Origin: Paenibacillus marchantiophytorum
GTDB taxonomy: Bacteria > Bacillota > Bacilli > Paenibacillales > NBRC-103111
Direction: 5' to 3'
NCBI RefSeq assembly: GCF_014640555.1
Contig: NZ_BMHE01000040.1
Location: forward strand, 1-64,000
DNA: 64,000 nucleotides
Below the pieces are notes generated by a model. That model was not told the DNA's origin, ran no database searches, and worked only from the letters and a program-made list of their open reading frames with translations. Position numbers and translations under genes: made by a program. Positions 32,802-41,711 of the stretch are shown here, piece after piece; within the stretch, counting starts at the first letter, position 1; each line of letters begins with the position of its first letter.

Positions 32802-34649
32802 TCACACCGCATCTTGCAGGAATTTATACTGAGCTTGAATGAGGCCATAATAAATCTTCTGCTCTTTCATCAACTCATCATGGTTGCCGATTTCCATCAT
32901 TCGGCCATGATCGAGCACGACGATTTTGTCCGCATTGCGAATCGTAGATAAGCGATGGGCCACGATGAACGACGTTCGACCTGCCAGCAGCGTCTTGAGC
33001 GCCTCTTGAATTTTCAACTCTGTATCCGTATCAATACTTGCCGTCGCTTCATCGAGAATCAACACACGCGGATTGGCAAGCAGCGCTCTGGCGAATGAAA
33101 TCAATTGCCGCTGCCCCATGGACAGCACATTACCGCGCTCCTGAACTTCCGTATCATAGCCATTCGGCAGCGCTGCAATGAAATCATGGGCATGCACAGC
33201 CTTCGCTACATCCTCAATCTCACGGTCTGTTGCGTCCAAACGTCCGAAACGAATATTTTCCTTTATCGTACCCGAGAAAATAAAGGTGTCTTGCAGCACA
33301 ACACCGATTTGCGAGCGCAAACTTTGAATCGTTACCTCGCGAATATCCTGACCATCAATCAGGACTCTTCCTTTATTCGGATCATAGAAGCGGCACAAGA
33401 GGTTCATAATGGTACTTTTGCCTGACCCCGTATGACCGACGAGCGCAATGGACTGACCAGCCTGTACGTCCAGTTGAATGCCATTCAACGCTGGGCGGCC
33501 AGGTTCGTATTCAAAAACCAAATCCTCGAATTTCACATGACCTTGAATGCTTGGCAAAGCTTTGGCATTGTCGATCTCAGCCACACTAGGCTGTTCATCC
33601 ATAAATTCAAAAATACGTTCCGCGGATGCCATTGCGATAAGCAGCTGCGAATACATTTGCCCCAAACGTGTGATAGGCTCCCAGAAATAGCCGATATATG
33701 TAGCAAAGGCAACTAACAAGCCTACAGATATTTCTTCGGTTTGAATGAGATGAGCGCCTAGCCAGAACAGTATGCAATAGCCGATCGCCCCAGTAATCTC
33801 AATCATCGGTCCGAACGATTGGTTGAGCATGGAAGCGCGGTTCCATGACAACCGATTGACCATGTTCATTTTGGTAAAGAAATGAATGTTCGCTTTCTCT
33901 TGACTATAAGCTTGGGTCACCCGAATCCCTTGAATACACTCATTCAAATGCGCATTTAAGCGAGATTGCTTCATGGTAACGTCCTGCCAGGCATGACGAA
34001 TCTTTTTGCGCAGCTTAGTAGAAATAAAGAACATAATCGGTACTGTCACGATGATGGCAGCGCCTAGCTTGAAGTTATAAGTCAATAAGATAATAATAAT
34101 ACCGCACAGTTGAACAACATCGATCAATAAGTTAACGACACCGTTCGTAAACAAATCCTGCAAAGAATTCACATAGTTCGTAACCCGTACAAGTACCGAT
34201 CCAGCAGGCCTTGTATCAAAAAATCGGAACGAAAGCTTCTGAATATGGCTGAATAAATCATGACGCAGATCGTATATGACCCGTTGTCCAATCATATTCG
34301 TATACTTGATACGAAACGTATTGGCAATCCATTGAATGAGATAAACAGCAAACATGATACCAACGATGATGAGTAGTAAATGGGTATCTTTCGGGATGAT
34401 AGCTTTATCAATCGCTTCACGAATAAGCAAAGGAACAGTCAGTTTCGTGATCGCGCCAACCAGCATCATCACAATGATAATCGGCAGCATTTGCTTGCGG
34501 TAAGGCTTCATGTAGCTAAATAAACGTTTCAATTGACCCCAATCAAAAGGTTTGTCAATTAATTCATCATCCTGATAGACGAAGCGTTGGCCATCTTGCG
34601 ACTGTTCCTGATTGTCAGAAGCATCGGCTTGCTTAGCATGCGTACTCAA
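32802..34649 (-). CDS. ABC exporter half-transporter, catalytic partner (second pair)
   Basis: 615 residues. About 45 soluble N-terminal residues precede six membrane helices; the ATPase domain has Walker A GHTGSGKST, Walker B VLILDEATASID with the catalytic Glu, and switch His in IVAHRLS. The signature is the non-canonical LSMGQRQL. Start TTG 34649 overlaps the stop of the preceding gene as TTGA, with GAAGG upstream, so the two are translationally coupled. It pairs with the next protein into a heterodimeric exporter of the BmrCD class. Substrate unknown. No regulator gene is adjacent, unlike the pair at 1.1 kb. Confidence 0.93.
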   Translation of the reverse strand: MSTHAKQADASDNQEQSQDGQRFVYQDDELIDKPFDWGQLKRLFSYMKPYRKQMLPIIIVMMLVGAITKLTVPLLIREAIDKAIIPKDTHLLLIIVGIMFAVYLIQWIANTFRIKYTNMIGQRVIYDLRHDLFSHIQKLSFRFFDTRPAGSVLVRVTNYVNSLQDLFTNGVVNLLIDVVQLCGIIIILLTYNFKLGAAIIVTVPIMFFISTKLRKKIRHAWQDVTMKQSRLNAHLNECIQGIRVTQAYSQEKANIHFFTKMNMVNRLSWNRASMLNQSFGPMIEITGAIGYCILFWLGAHLIQTEEISVGLLVAFATYIGYFWEPITRLGQMYSQLLIAMASAERIFEFMDEQPSVAEIDNAKALPSIQGHVKFEDLVFEYEPGRPALNGIQLDVQAGQSIALVGHTGSGKSTIMNLLCRFYDPNKGRVLIDGQDIREVTIQSLRSQIGVVLQDTFIFSGTIKENIRFGRLDATDREIEDVAKAVHAHDFIAALPNGYDTEVQERGNVLSMGQRQLISFARALLANPRVLILDEATASIDTDTELKIQEALKTLLAGRTSFIVAHRLSTIRNADKIVVLDHGRMMEIGNHDELMKEQKIYYGLIQAQYKFLQDAV

Positions 34650-36487
34650 TGTGCTAACCTTCTTTCTTGCGCAATGACTTGATTGTGAGCCTCTGTCACT
34701 GACTCTGTGTCTATTTCCTTAGCGGCAGCAGCTTGCTCGTCACCGATAGCTTTGGGAGGTTGATCTGCGTACTGAATTTGATACGTTTGGCGGTAAAGAC
34801 CTTCCTGCTGGAGCAGATCAAGATGTTTGCCCCTTTGCACAATGCGGCCTTTATCCAATACAATAATTTCATCCGCATGTTTCAAAGAAGAAATCCGGTG
34901 GGCAATAATGAAGGTTGTACGCCCTTTCATAACTTCACCGAATCCAGCTTGAATTTCATGTTCGGTTTCCATATCAACAGCACTCGTTGCATCATCCAGA
35001 ACGAGAATTTTCGGATCTTTGAGCAGGGCTCTGGCGATGGCAATCCGCTGCTTCTGACCGCCTGACAAGCCCAAACCACGCTCGCCGACAACAGTATCAT
35101 AGCCTTCTGGAAGTTCCATAATGAAATCATGAGCTTTGGATAATTTGGCCGCCCGAATGATCTCTTCCATCGACACTTCTTTGCGTCCATAGGCGATATT
35201 GTTGCGAATTGTCGAAGAAAATAAGAACGTTTCTTGAAATACCGTTGCGATTTGATTGCGATAGGATTCTAGTTGCAACGAACGAATATCCTTACCATCT
35301 AGTTGAACCTGACCCTCTTTGACGTTATACGCTCTCATGAGCAAGGAAATCACTGTCGTTTTGCCTGACCCCGTACTCCCCAGCAGACCGATAACCGATC
35401 CTGGAGGCGCGTCTACGGTAAAATCATAAAGCGCAGGCTGTTTCTCGGGATAAGCGAAAGTCACATGATCAAAGCGCACATGTCCTTGAACCTCTTCCTT
35501 TTTCAAAGCCAAGGCATCTTGTTGATCTTTCACATGCATGTACTGATGCAGGATTTCCAGAATCTTCTCGCCGGAAGCTTTCGTTTGGGTAAAGTTATTG
35601 ATATGAAAACCCAATCCCCACATAGGTCCAATGATGTACCAGATTAAGCTGAAGCAAGCTACCAATTCGCCTAGTGTGATCGTGTCCTGAATGACCATAT
35701 ATCCGCCTGCGCCAAGCAAGATGACGACACTCAGATTCGCTAGGATTTCCATAATCGGAAAATATTTGGCCCATATCCCGGAAGTTTCGATGTTCATCGT
35801 TTTGTAATCTTCATTTCGCGCTGAGAATTTCGTTACCTCATGCGACTCGCGGGCAAATGACTTGACGGTCCGCACGCCTGTGATATTTTCTTGAACCGCT
35901 GTCGTCATTGTACTCAGCGATTGTCGAACCATCCGGAAAGCCGGGTGAATTTTACCTTCGAAGCGAATGGCGGTAAATGCCAGAAAAGGCATCGTAATCA
36001 TCGTTAGAAGCGCTAGTTTCCAGTTGATCGAGAACATCATGCCCATCCCGAAAACAAGCATTAAAACAACGTTCAATAGCTGTGCAAAACCAAAACCGAT
36101 AAATTGTCGAATGCCTTCCAAATCCGCTGTCATCCGCGACATCAAATCGCCGGTTCTAGCCTGATCATAATACTGAAAAGATAAGTACTGAAGTTTGTTG
36201 TAGAGCGCATTCCGTAAGTGATAGGCAACACGATTACCTAATCTTCCCCCACACAACCCATGTAGAAATTGAAAAATCCCTTTCATTGAAACAACCAGCA
36301 CGACCACTAAGGCTAACTTGGGAACGAGCTCGAATTGTTTCTTGGCAATCACGTCGTCGATTAAATACCTGAGTAAATTCGGATACACGAGACCAAGCGC
36401 AGTTGCCGTTGCTAAACATAAAATTGCTCCGAAAAATAACTTTCTTTCTGGCCAGAAATACGGCTTCAGTTGCCTGAACACATCCAC
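34646..36487 (-). CDS. ABC exporter half-transporter with degenerate Walker B (second pair)
   Basis: 613 residues from GTG 36487, with GAGGAGGGG 9 nt upstream. Six membrane helices in residues 15-300, then an ATPase domain with Walker A GSTGSGKTT, canonical signature LSGGQKQR and Walker B ILVLDDATSAVD, where Asp replaces the catalytic Glu. The switch His is kept (IIAHRIS), unlike the degenerate partner at 1131. The C-terminus is a polar tail (EAHNQVIAQERRLAH). First gene of the two-gene operon; a promoter could not be placed. The asymmetry with its partner is the usual heterodimer pattern. Confidence 0.93.
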   Translation of the reverse strand: MDVFRQLKPYFWPERKLFFGAILCLATATALGLVYPNLLRYLIDDVIAKKQFELVPKLALVVVLVVSMKGIFQFLHGLCGGRLGNRVAYHLRNALYNKLQYLSFQYYDQARTGDLMSRMTADLEGIRQFIGFGFAQLLNVVLMLVFGMGMMFSINWKLALLTMITMPFLAFTAIRFEGKIHPAFRMVRQSLSTMTTAVQENITGVRTVKSFARESHEVTKFSARNEDYKTMNIETSGIWAKYFPIMEILANLSVVILLGAGGYMVIQDTITLGELVACFSLIWYIIGPMWGLGFHINNFTQTKASGEKILEILHQYMHVKDQQDALALKKEEVQGHVRFDHVTFAYPEKQPALYDFTVDAPPGSVIGLLGSTGSGKTTVISLLMRAYNVKEGQVQLDGKDIRSLQLESYRNQIATVFQETFLFSSTIRNNIAYGRKEVSMEEIIRAAKLSKAHDFIMELPEGYDTVVGERGLGLSGGQKQRIAIARALLKDPKILVLDDATSAVDMETEHEIQAGFGEVMKGRTTFIIAHRISSLKHADEIIVLDKGRIVQRGKHLDLLQQEGLYRQTYQIQYADQPPKAIGDEQAAAAKEIDTESVTEAHNQVIAQERRLAH

Positions 36488-36702
36488 GTCGGGTGTCCCC
36501 TCCTCAGAAGGATAATTTGGAAAAGCTAGGTAAGCGTTTTAATACTTAATGAATCTTAACACCATCACTAGGAGCGAGCAATCAGAGGAAAACAGGATAT
36601 ATACGCTTAATAGACCATAACTTCACAAAATCTTGCAGGAATCCCCCCTATTCTTTAAAATCATCCCGATAACCGCCAATGTAAACCCTTACATGACGAT
36701 AC

Positions 36703-36747
36703 AAAAAAAAGGGTTGGCCAAGTTCCTGAGAACAGAGCCAACCTTTA
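36703..36747 (-). terminator. Terminator of the dynamin gene
   Basis: Minus strand: AAAGGTTGGC and GCCAACCC enclose a 17-nt loop, followed by T8. It lies 7 bp beyond the dynamin stop codon. Confidence 0.9.
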
Positions 36748-36753
36748 GATTTT

Positions 36754-39700
36754 TCAAGATACAAAGCCTTTTAATTGATGCTGTTTGGATATAAGTTCGT
36801 CTAAATCGATCTTCATTTCAAGCGCATCGCGCATTCCCTCCGCATGCTCTTGCCACTGTCCAAGCATCCGCGTCTTCTGCTCAAGCAGCCAGTTGTCCAA
36901 TTGATTGGCATAAGCCTCTTCAAGTTCCAACGTTCGGAGCTCCATAAAGTGTGCGACAGGCGCTTGAACGCGATTTTCCAAATCGGCACGCAGTTTGCTC
37001 TTGCCATCGCCCTCGAAGAATTGCTTGGGATTTTTGAAATGACTTTGCAGCAGCTTGAGTGTAATCTCCGGGACTTCCAGCTTCGCTGATATTTCAGGTG
37101 TAACGAATGCTGTTGATTCATACACGCCGCTTTCGTAACCATCCATGACTTGACGAAGCTGCTCCTCCCAGCGTTTGACTCGATTGCCGCTGATCGCATT
37201 CATGCGATTCTCAACCCGAAGCGTCGTTGCCAATACTTCTTGCGACAAGTCGTACCCAATCATGCGCAGCAATTCATTCCACGCGGACTGAAGGGCTTGC
37301 TTGGGATCTCTGACCTCATCACGGAACGTAGAAGGGTTAAAGGCATAATTGTAAAGCTCGCCAAATCGGTATGTCGTCCGCTGCTTCACATAGTATAAAA
37401 GCTCCTGGATTTCTTTTTTCAGTTCTTTGATGTCGGCATCAAACCATGTTTGGGCAACGAGATCAGCCCCGGTTTGCTCATCCTTCTGCAGCTGAGTCAA
37501 CTGCATTTTCCGTTGTTCCTCGCCGGATTGGGCGCGTTCCAACCATTGCTGCATGGTAGCAATAGCACGATTCAGCTCCAAATTGGCGGAATGAATCGCC
37601 ACTTCGCTAAGCTCGTTGAATGTGAACTTGACAAATTCTTGTTCAAAAGGTTGAATCCCTGATTGGACAACCAGTTCTTCATTCCCTTTTATTTTCCCTT
37701 CGGCCGCCAAGTAACTGGAGATCGGGTAGATCCGCGGATTTCGGATGCCATGCTGGACTAAATTCGTTTCCACGTGCTTAATTACGCCATCGAGTTCCTC
37801 CGTGCTTGCCGCCAGATCGGCCGCATTCACAATGAAGAACATTTTATCCATTTCAAAGCTATCTTTCACACGTCCAAGCTGTAAAAGGAATTCACGGTCC
37901 GCTTGTGAAAACGCGTGATTGTAATAGGTCACGAACAATATGGCATCGGCGTTCTTAATATAATTAAAAGCTACCCCTGTATGTCGAGCATTGATAGAGT
38001 CTGCCCCCGGCGTATCCACGAAGATGATTCCTTGATCGGTTAACGGATTGGAGTAATATAATTCGATAAATTCAACAAAACAGGATTTGGATTCATCCGC
38101 AACATAGCCTGGAAAATCTTCTTTGGTAATCCGCAACTCTTGGCCTAACTGATTATGCGCAAGTGACCAGCCTTTCTCTACCGCCTTCAAAAAGGAGTAA
38201 TGCGGCTTCCCTTTGGCTGTAACGTCCGTTGGCGATAGGGCGCTTATTCGTTTCAATGCGGATGTCATATCTGCGGCTGGCACGCCGAGTATGTCAAGTG
38301 AATAGAGCACATCCTGCTCAATAGCGTCCGCTTTCTTCATCTTCACCTTGGCTGTGCCATGCGGCCAACCTTCTTGCGGCGGCATGATCTTATTGATCGC
38401 CGCCGTCGTTGGGTTCGGCGAGACCGGCAGCACTCTTTCGCCAATTAAAGCATTGGCGAAAGAAGATTTGCCGGCACTGAAGGCGCCGAACAGCGCAATC
38501 GTGAACGTCCGCTGCCGCAGACGTTCGGATTTCTCGCGCATGGCGCGCGCGATCGACCGCATCGACGGCAACCCGTCGATGAGCGTGGAGGCCGCCTGCA
38601 AGTCGGCGGCCTTGCGCTCCATGCGCCTGCCGTGTTCACCCGAGGTGAACGCGGTAGGCGCGGACGCGGCTGCCTCCACAGGGGCAGCCTTGACGCCTGC
38701 GGCCGCCGAAGCCGTGGCGGCGGCCTGCAGGATCTTATCCAGGGAGGTCGCGGCCAGCGCCCCGCTCAGCGGGGCGGCGGCCGTCTCCTCCAGGGGGGTG
38801 AACTGCTGCGCGTCCGGCAGCGCCGGCGCAGTCGGTCTAGGCCAGCTGGCCATGCGCAGCAGCTGGGCTTCTGCCGCCGCCTCGGATTCCTCGAGGCGCT
38901 GCAGTTCCCTGTAGGCGCTTAGGCGAATGCCAAGCGCCTCAAGCTCTGCCGCGAGCGAAGCTGCGGCTGGCACGGAGTGCTCGCGCACAGCAGCCGCGAG
39001 CAGATCAATCACCGCAAACGCCTGTTTGCGGTACTGCTGCTTCATATCAGCAGCAATCTGCTTCATGTAATTCAACGTATATTCGCCGCCAAAGGTAGCG
39101 CCGGCATTCACTTGTGCGCCGAGCCATTCCGTCGTCACAACAACCTGTAAAGCTTCGATCTGCGCGATTAGCGCTGGATCGTATTGCCCCTGGCTTTGCG
39201 CTGCCTTCTTCAAAGCATCGCGCAGATGCCAGTCGAGCTGCGCTTCCACCTGTTCAGCCAAGTCCGCCTGAAACGCCGTTAGCCGTTTCTCGGTCTCCGC
39301 AGCCGTCTGTGCGGCCCGCGAGAAGAAACCTACCTTGAACCCCGGCTTGCGGCTCTCCAAATAGGCGTGAGCCTGATCCCGAGTCAAGGCCGGCGTAATG
39401 TTGGCATTCTCAATGATCATGCCAACCTCCTTGCGCAGGCTCGCCGTCAATGCTTCCGGCAAGCCTTGCAGTACCTTCAGCTCCTCCTGCTTGGCAGCAG
39501 CTGTTGTCTGAACCTCCTGCACGTCGCCTTCCTGGCTGATCCTCTCCATGAGCTCCGCTTTCTGCGGCTCATGCTCCTCAGCCAACCACTTGCCGTGCTC
39601 AGCAGCCAGATAGCGCGCGGAGGCGTCGATGCTGAAGCTGCGCAGCGCATCACCGCGCTCAATCAAACGGCTGAGGAGCCATTGCAGCTTCGCATACTCA

Positions 39701-40455
39701 TTATGCGGATGGCTCGGCTCCTTCATCGTAACGAACAGCAGGCCGTCCGGTTCAATGCCCCAGCTAAGAAAGGCTTGCTTCGTACCTTCTTGATACTGTG
39801 TGAAAGGCAGCTCCCATTCCTTGTGCTTATCAATCATATTGACAATAAGATAGAGCGGTTTGCCCCACTCCTTCATTTTCTTCGTGAAGGCAAGGTTGAC
39901 TTCAGACTGCACATGATTGTAATCCATCACATAGAAAACAACGTCTGCCAAATGCAAAGCCGACTCCGTCGACTGGTGATGCGCATCATCCGTTGAATCA
40001 ATTCCCGGCGTATCCAACAAAGCTGTATGCTCGCCTAAAAATGAGATCGGATACGTAATTTCTACAGTTTCAATATCTGTGCCGTTCACGCAATAGGCAT
40101 CCAATTCATCCAAAGCGATGGTTGTTTGTTTTTCTTGCTGGGCAGCGCCCTCGCCTCTTACCCGGTGACTTACGTGTGCTCCAGGTGCCCCATTGCGAAT
40201 ACTTACGATATTGGCGCTGGTTGGAATGGGACTTGAAGGCAGTAAAGTATGCCCGCAAAGTTGGTTAATCAGGGTTGATTTCCCCGCTGAGAAATGGCCA
40301 CAGAACGCAATATTCATTCGATCAGTGTGCAATTTATCGAGTAATTGTCCTAACTTATTCGCATTATCGTGATCCCCGGTCGTTTGCAAAACGACCTGCA
40401 TCTTCTTCATCGCATCCGGCATAACCGAGATGCTTGTATCTATCGCTTGCGTCAT
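36754..40455 (-). CDS. Tandem dynamin-family GTPase (DynA-like)
   Basis: 1233 residues from ATG 40455 (MTQAIDTSISV), preceded by AAGGAG; the frame has an ATG 9 codons earlier without a clear site. Two full dynamin modules lie in one chain. Module 1: P-loop GHFSAGKS at 53-60, LLDTPGIDSTD and NMIDKHKEW. Module 2: P-loop GAFSAGKSS near 655, FVDTPGADSINARHTG and NAADL. Helical stalk regions follow each GTPase. This is the layout of Bacillus DynA, which tethers and fuses membranes and protects against phage and pore-forming damage; function here is inferred. The linker between the modules (about 545-625) is very Ala-rich and its DNA clearly richer in GC than the flanks. The gene is monocistronic with its own terminator. 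Confidence 0.92.
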   Translation of the reverse strand: MTQAIDTSISVMPDAMKKMQVVLQTTGDHDNANKLGQLLDKLHTDRMNIAFCGHFSAGKSTLINQLCGHTLLPSSPIPTSANIVSIRNGAPGAHVSHRVRGEGAAQQEKQTTIALDELDAYCVNGTDIETVEITYPISFLGEHTALLDTPGIDSTDDAHHQSTESALHLADVVFYVMDYNHVQSEVNLAFTKKMKEWGKPLYLIVNMIDKHKEWELPFTQYQEGTKQAFLSWGIEPDGLLFVTMKEPSHPHNEYAKLQWLLSRLIERGDALRSFSIDASARYLAAEHGKWLAEEHEPQKAELMERISQEGDVQEVQTTAAAKQEELKVLQGLPEALTASLRKEVGMIIENANITPALTRDQAHAYLESRKPGFKVGFFSRAAQTAAETEKRLTAFQADLAEQVEAQLDWHLRDALKKAAQSQGQYDPALIAQIEALQVVVTTEWLGAQVNAGATFGGEYTLNYMKQIAADMKQQYRKQAFAVIDLLAAAVREHSVPAAASLAAELEALGIRLSAYRELQRLEESEAAAEAQLLRMASWPRPTAPALPDAQQFTPLEETAAAPLSGALAATSLDKILQAAATASAAAGVKAAPVEAAASAPTAFTSGEHGRRMERKAADLQAASTLIDGLPSMRSIARAMREKSERLRQRTFTIALFGAFSAGKSSFANALIGERVLPVSPNPTTAAINKIMPPQEGWPHGTAKVKMKKADAIEQDVLYSLDILGVPAADMTSALKRISALSPTDVTAKGKPHYSFLKAVEKGWSLAHNQLGQELRITKEDFPGYVADESKSCFVEFIELYYSNPLTDQGIIFVDTPGADSINARHTGVAFNYIKNADAILFVTYYNHAFSQADREFLLQLGRVKDSFEMDKMFFIVNAADLAASTEELDGVIKHVETNLVQHGIRNPRIYPISSYLAAEGKIKGNEELVVQSGIQPFEQEFVKFTFNELSEVAIHSANLELNRAIATMQQWLERAQSGEEQRKMQLTQLQKDEQTGADLVAQTWFDADIKELKKEIQELLYYVKQRTTYRFGELYNYAFNPSTFRDEVRDPKQALQSAWNELLRMIGYDLSQEVLATTLRVENRMNAISGNRVKRWEEQLRQVMDGYESGVYESTAFVTPEISAKLEVPEITLKLLQSHFKNPKQFFEGDGKSKLRADLENRVQAPVAHFMELRTLELEEAYANQLDNWLLEQKTRMLGQWQEHAEGMRDALEMKIDLDELISKQHQLKGFVS

Positions 40456-40511
40456 TCGTACATTCCGCTCCTTATTCAACATTTCAGCCTATTGCGACCC
40501 CTTAACGTACA

Positions 40512-40539
40512 GAAAAAAATCTCCCAGAGGGAGATTTTT
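40512..40539. terminator. Bidirectional terminator between dynamin and the small gene
   Basis: AAAAAATCTCCC-AGA-GGGAGATTTTT is a perfect hairpin with T tracts on both strands. It ends the minus-strand transcript of the 91-residue gene, 3 bp past its stop. Confidence 0.9.
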
Positions 40540-40542
40540 CAT

Positions 40543-40818
40543 TTAGGAGATAACGGCTTTTTCTTTTTCCGGCAAGAAAATTTCAAAAACGTCACGGTGC
40601 TGCAAGATCGTGATATCGGAATCTTTGACCTTCATAACGACGACTTCAGTTTTTGTTTTCATTTTGTCTATGTAGTTCTGAGGAACCTCACCAGATTCAC
40701 TGACAGTAACACCTTCTATGACTTTTTCTTCGTTATCAGCTAATGGTGTATTAATCACTTGCTCAAAAATATCAGAGAACAATTCGAAGCTATTCGTGTA
40801 TACGGCGATGCATTTCAT
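40543..40818 (-). CDS. Small conserved-looking protein of unknown function (91 residues)
   Basis: ATG 40818 has AAAGGATGGGA upstream; the frame continues further 5' but only into the nth end. The product MKCIAVYTNSFELFSDIFEQ is followed by an acidic middle (LADNEEKVIEGVTVSESGE) and a hydrophobic end VMKVKDSDITILQHRDVFEI. It is soluble, has a mixed alpha-beta look and no motif I recognise. It follows the endonuclease III gene by 26 bp and ends at a strong terminator, so it is the last gene of that operon. Whether it helps in DNA repair cannot be told. Confidence 0.8.
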   Translation of the reverse strand: MKCIAVYTNSFELFSDIFEQVINTPLADNEEKVIEGVTVSESGEVPQNYIDKMKTKTEVVVMKVKDSDITILQHRDVFEIFLPEKEKAVIS

Positions 40819-40844
40819 TTCAAATCCCATCCTTTGTCTGCATA

Positions 40845-41516
40845 TCATTTGTTTGTAATAGTTTTCCTAATTGCGCCTGGTTTCATACGCTTCTTCCCTT
40901 CACGGCATATATCCAATAGCGGACATACCGTGCACATCGGGTTTTGTGCTTTGCAGTGATAACGGCCAAAGAAGATCAAACGATGATGCGTCAGTGTCCA
41001 TTCTTCCTTGGGCACCTTCTTCATCAGCTTCTTCTCAACTTCAAGCACCGAATCATCCCAACCTACCAGGCCTAATCGTTTGGCCACTCGTTCGACATGC
41101 GTATCAACGGCAATCGCAGGAACACCAAATGCGTTCGATACCACGACATTCGCCGTTTTACGGCCTACACCAGGGAGCTCGACCAATTGCTCGTGCTTCT
41201 GGGGAATTTCTCCATCAAACTTGTCCAGTAACAGCTGACACAATTTCTGAATATGGCTTGCCTTATTTCGAAATAGTCCAATCCGACGAATATCCTGCTC
41301 AAGCTCCCCCAAGGGAACTGCCAAATAATCTTCAGGCGTCTTATATTTCTGAAATAAATCCAATGTCACCTTGTTGACGGTTTCATCGGTACATTGCGCT
41401 GACAACAAAACAGCAATCGTGAGTTCGAACGGATTACTATGGCGCAGCTCGCAATGTGCATCCGGAAAAAGTTCAGCTATGGTGTCCAAAATATGCCTTA
41501 CGATTTTCTGCGTCAT
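40845..41516 (-). CDS. nth: Endonuclease III (DNA glycosylase/AP lyase)
   Basis: 223 residues. The helix-hairpin-helix LPGVGRKTANVV carries the catalytic Lys120; Asp138 in VDTHVERVAKRL is the second catalytic residue. The C-terminal iron-sulfur loop has Cys188, Cys195, Cys198 and Cys204 in the C-x6-C-x2-C-x5-C spacing of [4Fe-4S] Nth enzymes. It removes oxidised pyrimidines and cleaves the abasic site. AAGGAAG lies 9 nt before ATG 41516. It heads a two-gene operon with the 91-residue gene. Confidence 0.96.
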   Translation of the reverse strand: MTQKIVRHILDTIAELFPDAHCELRHSNPFELTIAVLLSAQCTDETVNKVTLDLFQKYKTPEDYLAVPLGELEQDIRRIGLFRNKASHIQKLCQLLLDKFDGEIPQKHEQLVELPGVGRKTANVVVSNAFGVPAIAVDTHVERVAKRLGLVGWDDSVLEVEKKLMKKVPKEEWTLTHHRLIFFGRYHCKAQNPMCTVCPLLDICREGKKRMKPGAIRKTITNK

Positions 41517-41641
41517 GTCTTTACTTCCTTAGGGACGTAATATTCTCCAGTTTATCGAATTGTGCGGGTAGAATCAATGCTTGAAAGCGTCAAAATGCGA
41601 ACATTTTCTAAAAAAATGCCATATTTATTTTTAAAATGAAT

Positions 41642-41688
41642 AAAAAACCGCCTGCAGCAGGAGAAAAGCTCCTAACTTACAGACGGAT
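41642..41688 (-). terminator. Terminator of the S-layer-type gene
   Basis: Minus strand: CCGTCTG pairs with CAGGCGG, with an inner GGAG/CTCC stem, followed by TTTTTTATT. It lies about 25 bp after the stop codon. Confidence 0.85.
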
Positions 41689-41711
41689 GAGCTTGCTGTT
41701 TTGTTCAAAAC

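Noticed and set aside
39367..39996. Plus-strand frame of 209 codons
   Set aside because: Antisense to the dynamin gene; no ribosome site or family features.
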